Of a stretch of 25,312 bases of DNA, positions 1 to 8,139 are shown in pieces (the first letter of the stretch is position 1; every line of letters begins with the position of its first letter). The DNA is from Pseudomonadota bacterium. GTDB taxonomy: Bacteria; Pseudomonadota; Alphaproteobacteria; Acetobacterales; Acetobacteraceae. The notes beneath the pieces were generated by a model that did no database searches, was not told the DNA's origin, and saw nothing but the letters and a program-made list of their open reading frames with translations. The DNA lies in contig JAJZCS010000002.1 of NCBI GenBank assembly GCA_021829055.1, positions 1 to 25,312 on the forward strand, written 5' to 3'. The translations under genes were made by a program, and so were the position numbers.

Positions 1-992
1 GGCCGTTCCCCTACCTGGGCCAACATCAAGCTATCAACCACACACCCCCACCGTCGCATCACGACAATTGCCCCCCCAATCATCACTGGCGTGACAAAAA
101 GCCAAGATTTCGAAGGAATCCCTACCAGGTTTGGTAAAAGCAGGGCTAAGACCAGCAATGCCAAGGCGATAGGTATACTCCAAGACCATCGCTTTACCGG
201 CGCCATTATCGGCGCGAGGGCCATCAACAAAAAAGCAACTATCATTTTCACGAAAAACAGCATCACGCCTGGAAGCCAGCTGCCGGCATGTTTTGCATTC
301 GCAACATCGAGGCATGACAGTGTGTCGAAGGCAAATAGAATCACCGCGACACGCCCCAGCATGGCAGCCACCACCCACAATGCACGATCAGGACCGGAAC
401 TGTCTGCTGCGGGCGAAATCTCTTCAAGACTCAAGACAAGGAATAACCCTGCCATACCCAAGATTTGTGCCACGACATCAGTAGTATCGGAACCCACCGG
501 AGCCACCAACGTTAGAGATCGCGCAATTTCACCATGGACCAGCCCCACCAAGGATAAAGCGATCACGAACACGACCAAGTCGCGAGCAGCCAACGCCGCT
601 GACAAACCACGCGCCCCTTGTCCAGCGTCAAGCGCAGCAAGTATTAGGGCTGCGCGCCCGAGCGACAGAAGCCCAATAACGACTGGTGCTGTCGCCAACG
701 GCTGCGTCAGAGTATCGAAGAAGGCACCCGGGACAACAAAAGCCGCCAACGCCATCGCTGACACACTCAACGGCGCCCACATCGATGCTAAAGGAGAAGA
801 AAATTCCGGTGTAGCTCGTCGCTTCCGCCACAGTTTCACGAGATCGAACAAAGGCTGCAAAAATGGCGGCGGGGCACGCCCTGCGCCCTTGGCACGGATC
901 CAAATCAACCCCACCTCAAGGAGAAAGGCAGCGACTGCCGCAAGAGCCAACTCCATGGCCGTGGCAACCATTCGGAGAAGAAAAGCTATCAT
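1..992 (-). CDS. HyfC/HycD-like (NuoH-family) membrane subunit, partial
   Basis: The frame is open from an ATG at 992-990 to the window edge, at least 330 codons with no stop, so the C-terminus is missing. The ATG overlaps the stop of the HyfB-like gene (ATGA), implying translational coupling. The product is a multi-spanning membrane protein of about eight hydrophobic segments. Residues 32-58 (WIRAKGAGRAPPPFLQPL, then DLVKLWRK) resemble the first cytoplasmic loop of HyfC/HycD/NuoH. ALDAGQGARGLSA near 120-132 resembles the family's ALD-x-G-x-AFGGMG loop, and EEISPAAD near 190-197 could match the quinone-side loop with P-x-D. In hydrogenase-4 and related complexes this subunit anchors the peripheral arm to the membrane. 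The usual SRE motif is absent, so divergence is high. The last 40 or so residues go past the usual HyfC length of about 310-320 and recall a HyfE helix plus loop, so a HyfC-HyfE fusion is possible. Membrane-protein call sure; family call moderate. Confidence 0.6.
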   Translation of the reverse strand, partial: MIAFLLRMVATAMELALAAVAAFLLEVGLIWIRAKGAGRAPPPFLQPLFDLVKLWRKRRATPEFSSPLASMWAPLSVSAMALAAFVVPGAFFDTLTQPLATAPVVIGLLSLGRAALILAALDAGQGARGLSAALAARDLVVFVIALSLVGLVHGEIARSLTLVAPVGSDTTDVVAQILGMAGLFLVLSLEEISPAADSSGPDRALWVVAAMLGRVAVILFAFDTLSCLDVANAKHAGSWLPGVMLFFVKMIVAFLLMALAPIMAPVKRWSWSIPIALALLVLALLLPNLVGIPSKSWLFVTPVMIGGAIVVMRRWGCVVDSLMLAQVGER

Positions 993-2311
993 AATGCCAA
1001 AACTGACCGTATTGCAGCCCGCAATCTGGGCAACAGTCCAAGCGAGGTTTTATCGGAACCAAAAAGCGGCCGGACGAATCCGCTTGCTGTAATCTCAGTC
1101 CTTGGGTCGTTGAACGGCATCCACGCGGGTGGCTTGGCAAAGCCTTCCGTCCAATGAGGGACGAAATCACTGCCTACACGCGTCTCGGCCCAACGTAAGA
1201 CGGCCACTATAGCCGTCAACATCAACGTCAGCAGGGCGAGCGACCAGCGGTCGGGCATCACGAACCAGCCGACGAGCAATGCCCCAACTGCGAGTAGCAA
1301 AACCCCCAACAGCCCCCGATCGCGAGTATCTTCTGCAGCGGCGGCGCGCAAACTGCGTGGGCGCCCCAGCGAGATCGCACCAAAAGCCCGGATCGCGGCA
1401 AAGGTCGACAGTGCCGACCACGCAACAACGCCAACGCCGTAGGTCAGCATAGCCAGATCGCTCCGATCGACTGCGATGTGGCGCCAGCATCGAAGCAAAA
1501 TTACGAATCCAGCGCCTGGAGGCACTATAGACACGGCGAAGATGGAAACCAGAAGGATGAGGGAAAGGTCTGGCATACCCCGCGCCAGACCACCAAGCCA
1601 GTCGAATTCATCTGTACCAATCTCTTTGCGAAGAAGGTTCGCACTCAGAGTGAGCCCAGGCCCGGTCAGCGCGGCGAGTACCGCCGCCCCGACTGCAACC
1701 CGCAACATACCGGCCGTGAACGCTCCTACCGCAATGCCGGACAAGCCGAGTGCTGTTGCCCGCGCGTATTGCCGCAGATCATGAGCATTGCACGCTCGAG
1801 CAGCACCAAGTGGCGCAATAAGCGCGCTAAGTAGCCGCAGGAGATTATCCACGCTGCCATCGACGTGTACAAAAACGTGCAAAGCCAATAATGGGCGTAC
1901 GAGACACACCGGAATTGCTGACAAAAGCAATGCCTCCGTGCCGGCGCAGCCAACAGTTAGCCAGCATGCCGAAAGCAAACCGAATGTCGCCACGTATATG
2001 TCTTGGCCGGCCCCCATGAGCGCAAACGCAACTACTCCCCCCGCGAACCGCCATTCGCACATGTCCGGAGCAACAAGAACAACCACACCCGCAACAAAAA
2101 ACACCGGCATAAGCAAAATCGCCCCTACCCGATCAAGGCCCACCGTGATGTGACCGAACGGCCCAAGGCCATTGATCATGAACGACGAAAACCAGGGCCC
2201 GAATAGAGCGTCTCCGATAAGAACGAGAAGCGCGGCGAACGCCGACATCGAGAAAGCCGTTACCATCGCGTCAATTCCCAGCCCGAGCGTTGTTCGACCG
2301 ATTCGCTGCAT
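989..2311 (-). CDS. HyfB-like (NuoL/M/N antiporter-family) membrane subunit, divergent
   Basis: The 440-residue product has about a dozen hydrophobic segments. WLGGLARGMPDLS (238-250) followed by VPPGAGFVILL (263-273) resembles the LGGL-x-RRMP ... LPPLNGFVSEW block of HyfB and antiporter-like subunits. The C-terminal MPFNDPRTEITASGFVRPL (398-416) resembles the HyfB tail. Family members form the proton-pumping part of hydrogenase-4, formate hydrogenlyase and Ehr complexes. HyfB proteins usually run about 650 residues, so this one is short. The channel Glu of TM5, the TM7 Lys and the HALFK segment are not recognisable, so ion pumping is doubtful. Start uncertain: the ATG at 2311 has a poor ribosome site, while an in-frame ATG at 2266 (MVTAFSMSAF) has GGGA nine bases upstream and begins right at the first helix. 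It overlaps the HyfC-like gene by four bases. An extra in-frame stretch upstream is listed separately. Confidence 0.6.
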   Translation of the reverse strand: MQRIGRTTLGLGIDAMVTAFSMSAFAALLVLIGDALFGPWFSSFMINGLGPFGHITVGLDRVGAILLMPVFFVAGVVVLVAPDMCEWRFAGGVVAFALMGAGQDIYVATFGLLSACWLTVGCAGTEALLLSAIPVCLVRPLLALHVFVHVDGSVDNLLRLLSALIAPLGAARACNAHDLRQYARATALGLSGIAVGAFTAGMLRVAVGAAVLAALTGPGLTLSANLLRKEIGTDEFDWLGGLARGMPDLSLILLVSIFAVSIVPPGAGFVILLRCWRHIAVDRSDLAMLTYGVGVVAWSALSTFAAIRAFGAISLGRPRSLRAAAAEDTRDRGLLGVLLLAVGALLVGWFVMPDRWSLALLTLMLTAIVAVLRWAETRVGSDFVPHWTEGFAKPPAWMPFNDPRTEITASGFVRPLFGSDKTSLGLLPRLRAAIRSVLAL

Positions 2312-2497
2312 GATCTCTGGTAGCAGTGTTTTGGCGATGGTGTCATCGGTGGTGCAGAAGTCAACACCTACGCTGGGTCGCGATTGTGTCCAAAACCCCG
2401 TTGCATAATGAACCGCTACAAGGATGCCCTGCTACTGTGACCATGACCCCTGCAAAACCACTCGCACGATAAAAAATTCGGCTTTGGCATCGGTCAT
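2312..2497 (-). pseudogene. In-frame 5' extension of the HyfB-like ORF, interrupted by TAG
   Basis: An ATG at 2497-2495 has a good ribosome site, AAGGGG, six bases upstream. Its frame is the same as that of the HyfB-like gene. It encodes about 21 residues (MTDAKAEFFIVRVV...), then meets a TAG at 2434-2432. Beyond the stop the frame stays open into the HyfB-like ORF, through segments such as VGVDFCTTDDTIAK. This may be a short leader ORF, a broken N-terminus, or a remnant of a neighbouring gene. I cannot assign a family. The strong ribosome site is what makes it worth recording. Confidence 0.3.
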
Positions 2498-2994
2498 GTT
2501 GAGCCCCTTAATTGGGTCTCTACAAAATGTCCACAAACATCATATTGTGGTGAATACCTTGTTACTTTTTAATTTTCAACGACTGCTGCTCATGTTGAGC
2601 AATACACCCAGCATTGGCCAAACGCGCCGATGAGACAGCTTCTGTTGGCTCCAGAACAAAAAACTGCGGTAGTTACAAATGTCACCGCCAGATCCACGAT
2701 ACTGAGTATCGCTGGAACGTAAATGTAGAAGTCAGATTGTCAGATCGGTGGCATCATTGCGCCGACATGACGTGCCGGAGACAAAACGATATACCAATCA
2801 TCATGGGCAACAAAAAAAGAAGGGGAAAAACAAAAAGATGGTCTAAGACATCCCATCCCCGCGTGCCACAAAAACCTGTACGGCGAGGCAATCGTTACGA
2901 AAAACAGCTGAGGGCAGCTGATGCTCGGTACCGACTGCAATGTCACTATCACTCATCTCCGAGTCAAGGAGCTACTTTAGTGGAGCCACCCCCA
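2498..2994. other. Gene-poor intergenic region
   Basis: No convincing gene lies here. The 138-codon plus-strand ORF at 2614-3030 is basic, low in hydrophobics, lacks a ribosome site and runs into the secreted-protein gene. An 11-bp direct repeat TCATGTTGAGC occurs at 2494-2504 and 2590-2600. A small hairpin, TGCTCA-TGT-TGAGCA, lies at 2587-2601. The leader and promoter of the Hyf-like pair should lie in this part, and TATGAT on the minus strand near 2540-2550 is one possible -10. The right half carries the terminator of the aat operon. Confidence 0.5.
2900..2920 (-). terminator. Probable rho-independent terminator of the aat operon
   Basis: On the minus strand the sequence reads CAGCTG, CCCT, CAGCTG, then TTTTT. 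This gives a 6-bp stem with a 4-base loop and a short U run, about 75 bases after the stop of the DUF4412-like gene. The stem is short, so strength is uncertain. Confidence 0.5.
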
Positions 2995-3609
2995 TTAATC
3001 CATCAACCGTGGGAGCAATTCCGGGGGTAAATTGATCCTGGAATAACCCGAAGGCGGCCGGAACAGATTCGGTGGCTGAACCGCTTCACGCACACGGAGC
3101 GCAACGACCTGTACCGAGCCTTGCGCATCGGTTCCCTCTCCGCCTAACAGGACGCCATCGCTAGTAAGGCACGCAGTACCCTCTGCGGAACGCCTTAGCA
3201 CCAGATAACGCGTACAACGATGCCCGGCGATCATTTTCTGGCCTAGTGCCGTGAATCTTAGTCCCTTCCCAGCAAGCGCGTGTTGCATCGCGACCGCGAT
3301 TCCCGGAATACTTACGACCGCATGCATCTGCGGTATAATCATCTCAGCGGTAAGCCTTCTCAAATCCAGAAGAATCACGGTACCGAGCGCGCCGCCACCC
3401 AGGCTAGTCATCCGTACGCGCTTGAACTCCGCCGAATACTGGACACGCCAGGTCATACTCGACCGGCCAGAGGGAGTGACCCGATAAATCCCAACCATGT
3501 CATGGGTAGGTAGCAACATGGGTTGCGGAGCTGCGGCAGCATTCCTGGCCACCAACCAGAGCACCGCTGCCGCGGCAACCAGTGGCCATAACATCGTTGA
3601 CAGTCTCAT
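2995..3609 (-). CDS. Secreted DUF4412-like protein
   Basis: This 204-residue protein begins with a signal peptide: MR, then a hydrophobic run to about residue 27 ending ARNAAAAPQ, a likely signal-peptidase I site. The mature part is a small beta-rich domain. It contains a YRV...RVQYS...RVRM start, a middle HAVVSIPG, then GHRCTRYLV and GTACLTSDGVLL. The Cys pair (HRCTR and TACLT) may form a disulfide. The layout resembles DUF4412-type periplasmic proteins found next to aat or in cell-envelope loci of acetic acid bacteria; function unknown. Its ATG at 3609 overlaps the aat stop (ATGA), with GGAG about nine bases upstream, so the two are probably translated together. The last gene of the pair, it is followed by the terminator near 2900. 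Secretion is well supported; the family name is a judgement from pattern only. Confidence 0.7.
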   Translation of the reverse strand: MRLSTMLWPLVAAAAVLWLVARNAAAAPQPMLLPTHDMVGIYRVTPSGRSSMTWRVQYSAEFKRVRMTSLGGGALGTVILLDLRRLTAEMIIPQMHAVVSIPGIAVAMQHALAGKGLRFTALGQKMIAGHRCTRYLVLRRSAEGTACLTSDGVLLGGEGTDAQGSVQVVALRVREAVQPPNLFRPPSGYSRINLPPELLPRLMD

Positions 3610-4283
3610 CGGCTTTTACTCCGTGTTTCGTCGCGCATGACCGCAATCTCGTGGCTCAGTTTGGCTGGATCAGGATTAGCCACCCAAGACACGTCCTGCA
3701 GAACCGCCTCCGCCAAATAGCTATGATATACTGCGCGAGAAATTTCGAGTGCTCCAAAATGGCTTAGATGATCAGTAATAAATTGCGTATCGAGCAAACT
3801 GAACCTACCAAGGCGAAGCCGCGCCACGAGATGCACAAGTGCAATTTTCGACGCATCGCGTGCAAAACTGACCATGCTTTCCCCAAAAAAGGCTCCGCCG
3901 ATCACCAACCCGTATAACCCGCCGACGAACCGCTCCCGATCCCAAACCTCAATACTATGCGCATAGCCGCGTTCAGCAAGGAGGCAAAACGACGATTCGA
4001 TCTCTTGATTAATCCAGGTTTCTGCACGCTTCGACGCCCTTGCCGCACACGCTGAAATCACCCTCCGGAAATCTCGGTCGGCAGTTATGGTGAAATGCGT
4101 GACTCGTAATGTTCGTGCCAAACGGCGGGAGAGATGAAATCGATCCAGCGGCAAAATTCCACGGCGATCTGGGTCAAGGAAATGCAAGCGCTGTGAGTCG
4201 CGGGTCTCAGCCATGGGAAACAGCCCAAGCCGATAGGCACGTAACAACATGTCGGGTTGAAGCAGAAAAGACTGCGCGGACAT
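3606..4283 (-). CDS. aat: Leucyl/phenylalanyl-tRNA--protein transferase
   Basis: Aat moves Leu or Phe from charged tRNA to the N-terminal Arg or Lys of proteins, marking them for ClpS-ClpAP degradation (N-degron pathway, cytoplasm). The family blocks appear in order: AYRLGLFPMAE near the N-terminus, HFLDPDRRGILPLDRFH, the WINQEIESSFCLLAERGYAH block, SIEVWD, VGGLYGLVIGGAFFGESM, SK-x-AL-x-HLVARL, and LLDTQFITDHLSHFGA. The length of about 225 residues is normal. The first possible start is at 4331; the family suggests the ATG at 4283 or the TTG at 4292. The TTG has AAGGG five bases upstream and may be the true start, adding three residues. It heads a two-gene unit with the secreted protein. In many alphaproteobacteria aat follows accB-accC; those genes are not upstream here, where about 740 bases without a gene lie instead. 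Confidence 0.93.
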   Translation of the reverse strand: MSAQSFLLQPDMLLRAYRLGLFPMAETRDSQRLHFLDPDRRGILPLDRFHLSRRLARTLRVTHFTITADRDFRRVISACAARASKRAETWINQEIESSFCLLAERGYAHSIEVWDRERFVGGLYGLVIGGAFFGESMVSFARDASKIALVHLVARLRLGRFSLLDTQFITDHLSHFGALEISRAVYHSYLAEAVLQDVSWVANPDPAKLSHEIAVMRDETRSKSR

Positions 4284-4331
4284 TCTATACAATGTTACCC
4301 TTATTCGACCGTAACACTCCACCGAAAGCAT

Positions 4332-5073
4332 GAGCCATGCTTAAGTACAAGCTGCACCCTGTTGAATGAACGCCACATATCGCGTGAGGTCGCACAGAGA
4401 AGGCCTCCACAACACAACATCCGTTGCGAAAAAATTTCATTCCAGCACCACCATCGCTAATGGTATTTGGCAGCCGCCAGTCAAGCGTCAACTTACCGCG
4501 CCCCAATCACATCGGCGCATCCAAAAAAGACATCACGGATTACCCAATATCTACCTCTGGCGCAGATTGTTCTGTCTCAATATCACGCAGCCAATTGCCA
4601 AAATGAGCAATGTATGAGCCGAAAACGGAATCACACACTCTTGCCTTCGCTTTTGCCACTACCTAGCCACCGGTTACTGCTCATGGAGATGGAATGGACC
4701 AGACCGATGCTGCATTTGGTCGAGGTCAATGTTGACTACTCGTACTTTTTAAACGCAATTGACGCCCCTAATACGTGTGATCGTCCTTACCATTGCCGCG
4801 TGTTCAATCCAATCGACCTGAACGATGCGGTTCTGGCAATTTAGTTTGCATGAACAAACAAGGCGCACTTGGTCACACCCCAAATTAAAAATGAGCTCCT
4901 GGCAACCGTTCGCCAACCCAATGATTGACTTGTTAAGTCGGCAGCTTAGTGTCTTTGTAATGCAAGGAAATTTGTATGCAACGTCTTCGCAAGGCAGAAT
5001 CGTGGGCTACACATGCCTCCGCGAGACATATCGTCTCCCTGTCACAAAGTGATCGTCAAGTGGAGTCTGAAAT
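4332..5073. other. Gene-poor region between aat and the UDP-glucose dehydrogenase gene
   Basis: Aat and the dehydrogenase are divergent, so both promoters should lie here. No ORF has a good ribosome site and protein-like composition; a 53-codon plus-strand stretch from 4684 is the least unlikely. Possible promoter parts for the plus strand are TTGACT at 4925-4930, inside the inverted repeat GACTT-GTT-AAGTC (4927-4939), and TGTAAT at 4956-4961. None has ideal spacing. I see no RNA gene or mobile element. Confidence 0.45.
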
Positions 5074-6408
5074 TTGAATATCGCAATTATTGGTGGTGGC
5101 TATGTAGGCTTGGTTTCCGCCGCATGCTTCGCGGAATTTGGTGTGGAAGTCGTCGTAGCCGAAACCGAGCTGAGACGATTGGAACGGCTGCGTCGCGGCG
5201 AGATTCCAATTTACGAGCCTGGTCTCGACACGCTCATTGCACGGAACACTGCGGCCGGAAGACTCAGCTTCACGGCCATGGTTGCTGAAGCAATAGCAAA
5301 CGCGGAAGCAGTGTTTATCGCCGTTGGGACACCCACGCGACGAGGCGACGGTCATGCTGATCTCACCTATGTGTTCAGCGCTGCAGAGCAAGTCCTCGCA
5401 GCTCTTGATCATGATGCCGTACTGATCACGAAATCTACCGTACCTGTCGGAACCGGCCGTAGACTAGGCAAATTGGCCTGCACCAGGCGACCGGACCTAT
5501 CCGTTGAGATCGCCTCCAATCCGGAATTCCTTAGAGAAGGTAGTGCCATTACTGATTTCATGCGCCCTGATCGTATCATAATAGGTGCCGAAACACCGCG
5601 CGCCGAAGCGGTGTTACGGAAGCTCTATCGTCCACTGAATTTAATCGAGGCACCGATTTTGGTCATGTCGCTGGAAACAGCAGAACTCACAAAATACGCT
5701 GCCAATGCATTCCTCGCGATGAAGGTCACCTTCATCAACGAAATGGCAGATCTTTGCGAAGCGGTGGGTGGCGACGTCCACGATGTTGCGCGTGGTATGG
5801 GTCTTGATGGCAGAATCGGACGAAAATTCCTACATCCTGGCCCGGGTTTCGGAGGTTCATGCTTCCCAAAAGACACTCAGGCCCTAGCCCGCATTGCTAC
5901 GGAAGCCGGCGCGCCCTCGCGCCTGACAGAAGCCGTCGTTGCAGTCAACGAGGCCCGAAAATCGCGCCTCTCTGACCGCGTCCTCCACGCAGCAGGCGGT
6001 TCGGTCTGCGGCTCTGCAATAACTGTCCTTGGGCTCGCCTTCAAGCCTGAAACAGATGACATGCGTGACGCCCCCTCAATCCCGTTGATCAGAGGACTGA
6101 TTGACGCAGGTGCTAACATCACAGCTTTTGACCCTGCGGCCATGTCAGTTGCTCGCCCGCTTCTCCCAGATAACGTCGTCTACGCCGAGAGTACGGACGC
6201 GGCGCTAAATGGTGCAGATCTGCTCGTGATCGTCACCGAGTGGAATTCATTTCGCGCACTCGCGCCGCAACGGCTTGCCACTCTGATGCGCGGTAATATT
6301 ATTGTTGACCTTCGGAATATTTTTGAACCGATCGCGATCCGTGCCGTTGGATTCCGCTACTATCCTGTTGGCCGGGGGCACCCACCGATAGCGACCAGCT
6401 CCCATTGA
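5074..6408 (+). CDS. ugd: UDP-glucose 6-dehydrogenase
   Basis: It oxidises UDP-glucose twice with NAD+ to give UDP-glucuronate, a precursor for capsule, exopolysaccharide and lipid A modifications. The 444-residue length is typical. The N-terminal Rossmann motif GGGYVGLVSAACFA is at residues 7-20. EIPIYEPGLD is at 43-52 and KSTVPVGTG at 120-128. SNPEFLREGSAI is at 148-159. The substrate Lys lies in LTKYAANAFLA at residue 207. The catalytic Cys is C263 in PGPGFGGSCFPKDT. The C-terminal UDP-binding domain has LGLAFKPETDDMRDAPS and VTEWNSF. The start is TTG at 5074, with GGAG eight to nine bases upstream. It stands alone with no polysaccharide genes nearby, and gene-poor spacers lie on both sides. 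TuaD/RkpK-type names are also in use; specificity for glucose over N-acetylmannosamine or similar sugars is inferred from close agreement with Ugd motifs. Confidence 0.93.
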   Translation: MNIAIIGGGYVGLVSAACFAEFGVEVVVAETELRRLERLRRGEIPIYEPGLDTLIARNTAAGRLSFTAMVAEAIANAEAVFIAVGTPTRRGDGHADLTYVFSAAEQVLAALDHDAVLITKSTVPVGTGRRLGKLACTRRPDLSVEIASNPEFLREGSAITDFMRPDRIIIGAETPRAEAVLRKLYRPLNLIEAPILVMSLETAELTKYAANAFLAMKVTFINEMADLCEAVGGDVHDVARGMGLDGRIGRKFLHPGPGFGGSCFPKDTQALARIATEAGAPSRLTEAVVAVNEARKSRLSDRVLHAAGGSVCGSAITVLGLAFKPETDDMRDAPSIPLIRGLIDAGANITAFDPAAMSVARPLLPDNVVYAESTDAALNGADLLVIVTEWNSFRALAPQRLATLMRGNIIVDLRNIFEPIAIRAVGFRYYPVGRGHPPIATSSH

Positions 6409-7088
6409 CCTCGTCTATGACACGACGACCCTCAGGATCATTCGCGATGTAGAAACACCGTTAGCATGTTCGTGAGCCCGGAGTATGAGATTTGTTCCCG
6501 CCTTTCCAACGTTGCAGCGGGACGCATTGGGTACAACCGAGTGTAATTCCGTACTCAAAATACGGAGTTGGATTATCTCCTCATTAATTTCGAGTCGCTT
6601 TTCTTTTCCTGACGCTGATCGGCATCCCGTGCATTTGGCTCATGTACTCATCGCCATATTCCGCGATTACTGTGGTTCTGCCCTCTCTCACCTGCAACAC
6701 AATAGCTTCATGCAGTAGCGCAACGTCACGGAACTTTCGGCCCCCCAGACCGAGACAAACACAACGGAAGCTGATTCTTCGAAGGTTCATGCAAAGCTAT
6801 ATAGACACCTAAGCGGCATCTGACGTTGGCCTCACTCGCTCTCCGTTTCAGACACAAGCAGAGCAAGCAAAGTCCTGATGGCCTTCCTGCTTGACTAAAC
6901 TAACACCGAAATCGCAAAAGCCGCGTATGACTAAATGGCGGTCACACATCCGGGTAACGCCCTTGAGAGGCACCGGACGTACCAACGACCTAAAGCAGGA
7001 ACCGAGCCATTACAAAACGCTATAACACAACGAAAAGCGAGCATTTATCTACTTCGGCATGCACACATAGCAGCCAACCAGAACCTAC
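6409..7088. other. Gene-poor region between ugd and the Tad pilin operon
   Basis: Two genes converge on this 680-base stretch, so only terminators are required. TCGTC...GACGA (6411-6428) just after the ugd stop is a weak hairpin without a T run. TCCGTA-CTCAAAA-TACGGA (6548-6566) is a better one but also lacks T's. The largest ORF, 68 codons on the minus strand at 6584-6790, follows an in-frame TAG, has no ribosome site, and matches nothing I know. The region may hold eroded sequence. Confidence 0.45.
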
Positions 7089-7589
7089 TTACTTCAGTTG
7101 AGCAGATCCGGAGATGTTCATTTTGAAGGGTTGTGGAAGAAAAGGCACCCCGACCGGCAAATGAACCGCTGCTGTCAGCGCGTAACTGACGTAAGTCACC
7201 GTCTGACCCGTTGAACATACCCCGGTACTGTCAGGTGACGTTAATGATCCATCCGACTGCAAGCAATATGACAGCACGCCCGGGTTATTCGTTTGGTCTG
7301 CAAGGGCGATCGGCGCGAGCGACATCGTACTGGATTGCGCCAAAATATTACTTATATCGGTCGAGTTGGACGCATCTGCAGGGTCAGTCCACGCAAACAG
7401 GTAAATTTCATTTAGCGCTTGATTGATCTGGTACCGTTCGATCAGCACGTACATGATATCGACGCTTCCGATGACGAGCGGTACAAGCAAAAAACTAACA
7501 ATAAGGGCGAGTTCAACCGCAACGCTACCGCGCCTGCGTCGCCGACACCATCGAAAAGCTTCAACTAAGCGGCGCAAGCATGACATCAT
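7089..7589 (-). CDS. TadE-like minor pilin
   Basis: This 166-residue protein has a basic N-terminus (WCRRRRRG), then SVAVELALIVSFLLVPLVIG, the prepilin-like pattern of TadE: Gly before the cleavage site, a Glu five residues later, and a long hydrophobic helix. The periplasmic part is Ser/Thr-rich and contains two Cys (SYCLQSDG and TGVCSTG) that could pair. TadE-type pseudopilins are processed by a TadV/CpaA-type peptidase and take part in Flp pilus assembly or surface attachment. It is the third gene of the operon and overlaps the previous one by 29 bases. The double ATG at 7589/7586 has no good ribosome site, so translation probably depends on coupling. Family call good; precise role unknown. 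Confidence 0.75.
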   Translation of the reverse strand: MMSCLRRLVEAFRWCRRRRRGSVAVELALIVSFLLVPLVIGSVDIMYVLIERYQINQALNEIYLFAWTDPADASNSTDISNILAQSSTMSLAPIALADQTNNPGVLSYCLQSDGSLTSPDSTGVCSTGQTVTYVSYALTAAVHLPVGVPFLPQPFKMNISGSAQLK

Positions 7590-8139
7590 AAGAATAAGTT
7601 GCTTTTAGGTTGATGACCGACGAAAAAACATTGGCAAACACGAGAGGTTTCCATACGTAGGCAGCTGAAACTGTAACCCACCCTCCTGGCGTTGGCGCAG
7701 TCGAGCTACCACCACAGACCTTGGTCATCGTACCGGACCAATCTACAGAAATTTCCGGAGCGGAACTGGACGGTATCATCGGCGCTGCCGCCGCATCAAA
7801 CGCCGATTGTATGAGCGATGTGTTCGGGCAAGTGGCACCAGACATGCCGTTACTCGAATATATCGCATTCGACGCAAGTACGGCCGCATACCGCGCAGAC
7901 ACACCAACGCCGTTATCGAGGCTGTATTGCGTAACTGCCAGATCGCCCAAATCAATCAGCAAAAAGAAGAACAACAGTAACGTCATACCCCCGATAGCAA
8001 ATTCGATGGCGGCCGCTCCCCGTCGGCTTCGAGCGTCTCTCAGGGACAAATACCAAGTCAGCCGTTGCCGAAATTTTGTTTTTCCTAAGATGTCTGTTTT
8101 ACACATGACAGGGTACGTCCGCGTAACCGAGCGTTTCAA
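7561..8139 (-). CDS. TadE-like minor pilin
   Basis: The product is 192 residues at most. The motif SRRGAAAIEFAIGGMTLLLF, with a Gly and a Glu five positions after it, followed by a long hydrophobic helix, marks a TadE pseudopilin. The helix runs into DLAVTQYSLDNGVGVSARYAAV, as in TadE. The periplasmic part has two Cys (GATCPNTS and TKVCGGSS) and ends WKPLVF...ATYSYDVMLAPLS, resembling the YxxKPL...Y pattern often seen near the C-terminus of TadE-like proteins. The longest frame starts with TTG at 8139, which overlaps the stop of the TadG-like gene (TTGA). An ATG at 8106 is an alternative, giving about 181 residues; neither has a strong ribosome site. It lies between the TadG-like and second TadE-like genes. 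Confidence 0.75.
   Translation of the reverse strand: MKRSVTRTYPVMCKTDILGKTKFRQRLTWYLSLRDARSRRGAAAIEFAIGGMTLLLFFFLLIDLGDLAVTQYSLDNGVGVSARYAAVLASNAIYSSNGMSGATCPNTSLIQSAFDAAAAPMIPSSSAPEISVDWSGTMTKVCGGSSTAPTPGGWVTVSAAYVWKPLVFANVFSSVINLKATYSYDVMLAPLS

Noticed and set aside
91..1092. 333-codon plus-strand ORF
   Set aside because: It is the shadow of the HyfC-like gene on the other strand; the minus frame reads as a clean membrane protein with family motifs and coupled start, while this one is Ala/Thr/Lys-rich noise.
1478..2153. Plus-strand ORFs of 102-121 codons
   Set aside because: Shadows of the HyfB-like gene, with no motifs or ribosome sites.
2614..3030. 138-codon plus-strand ORF
   Set aside because: No ribosome site, low hydrophobic content, runs into the opposing secreted-protein gene.
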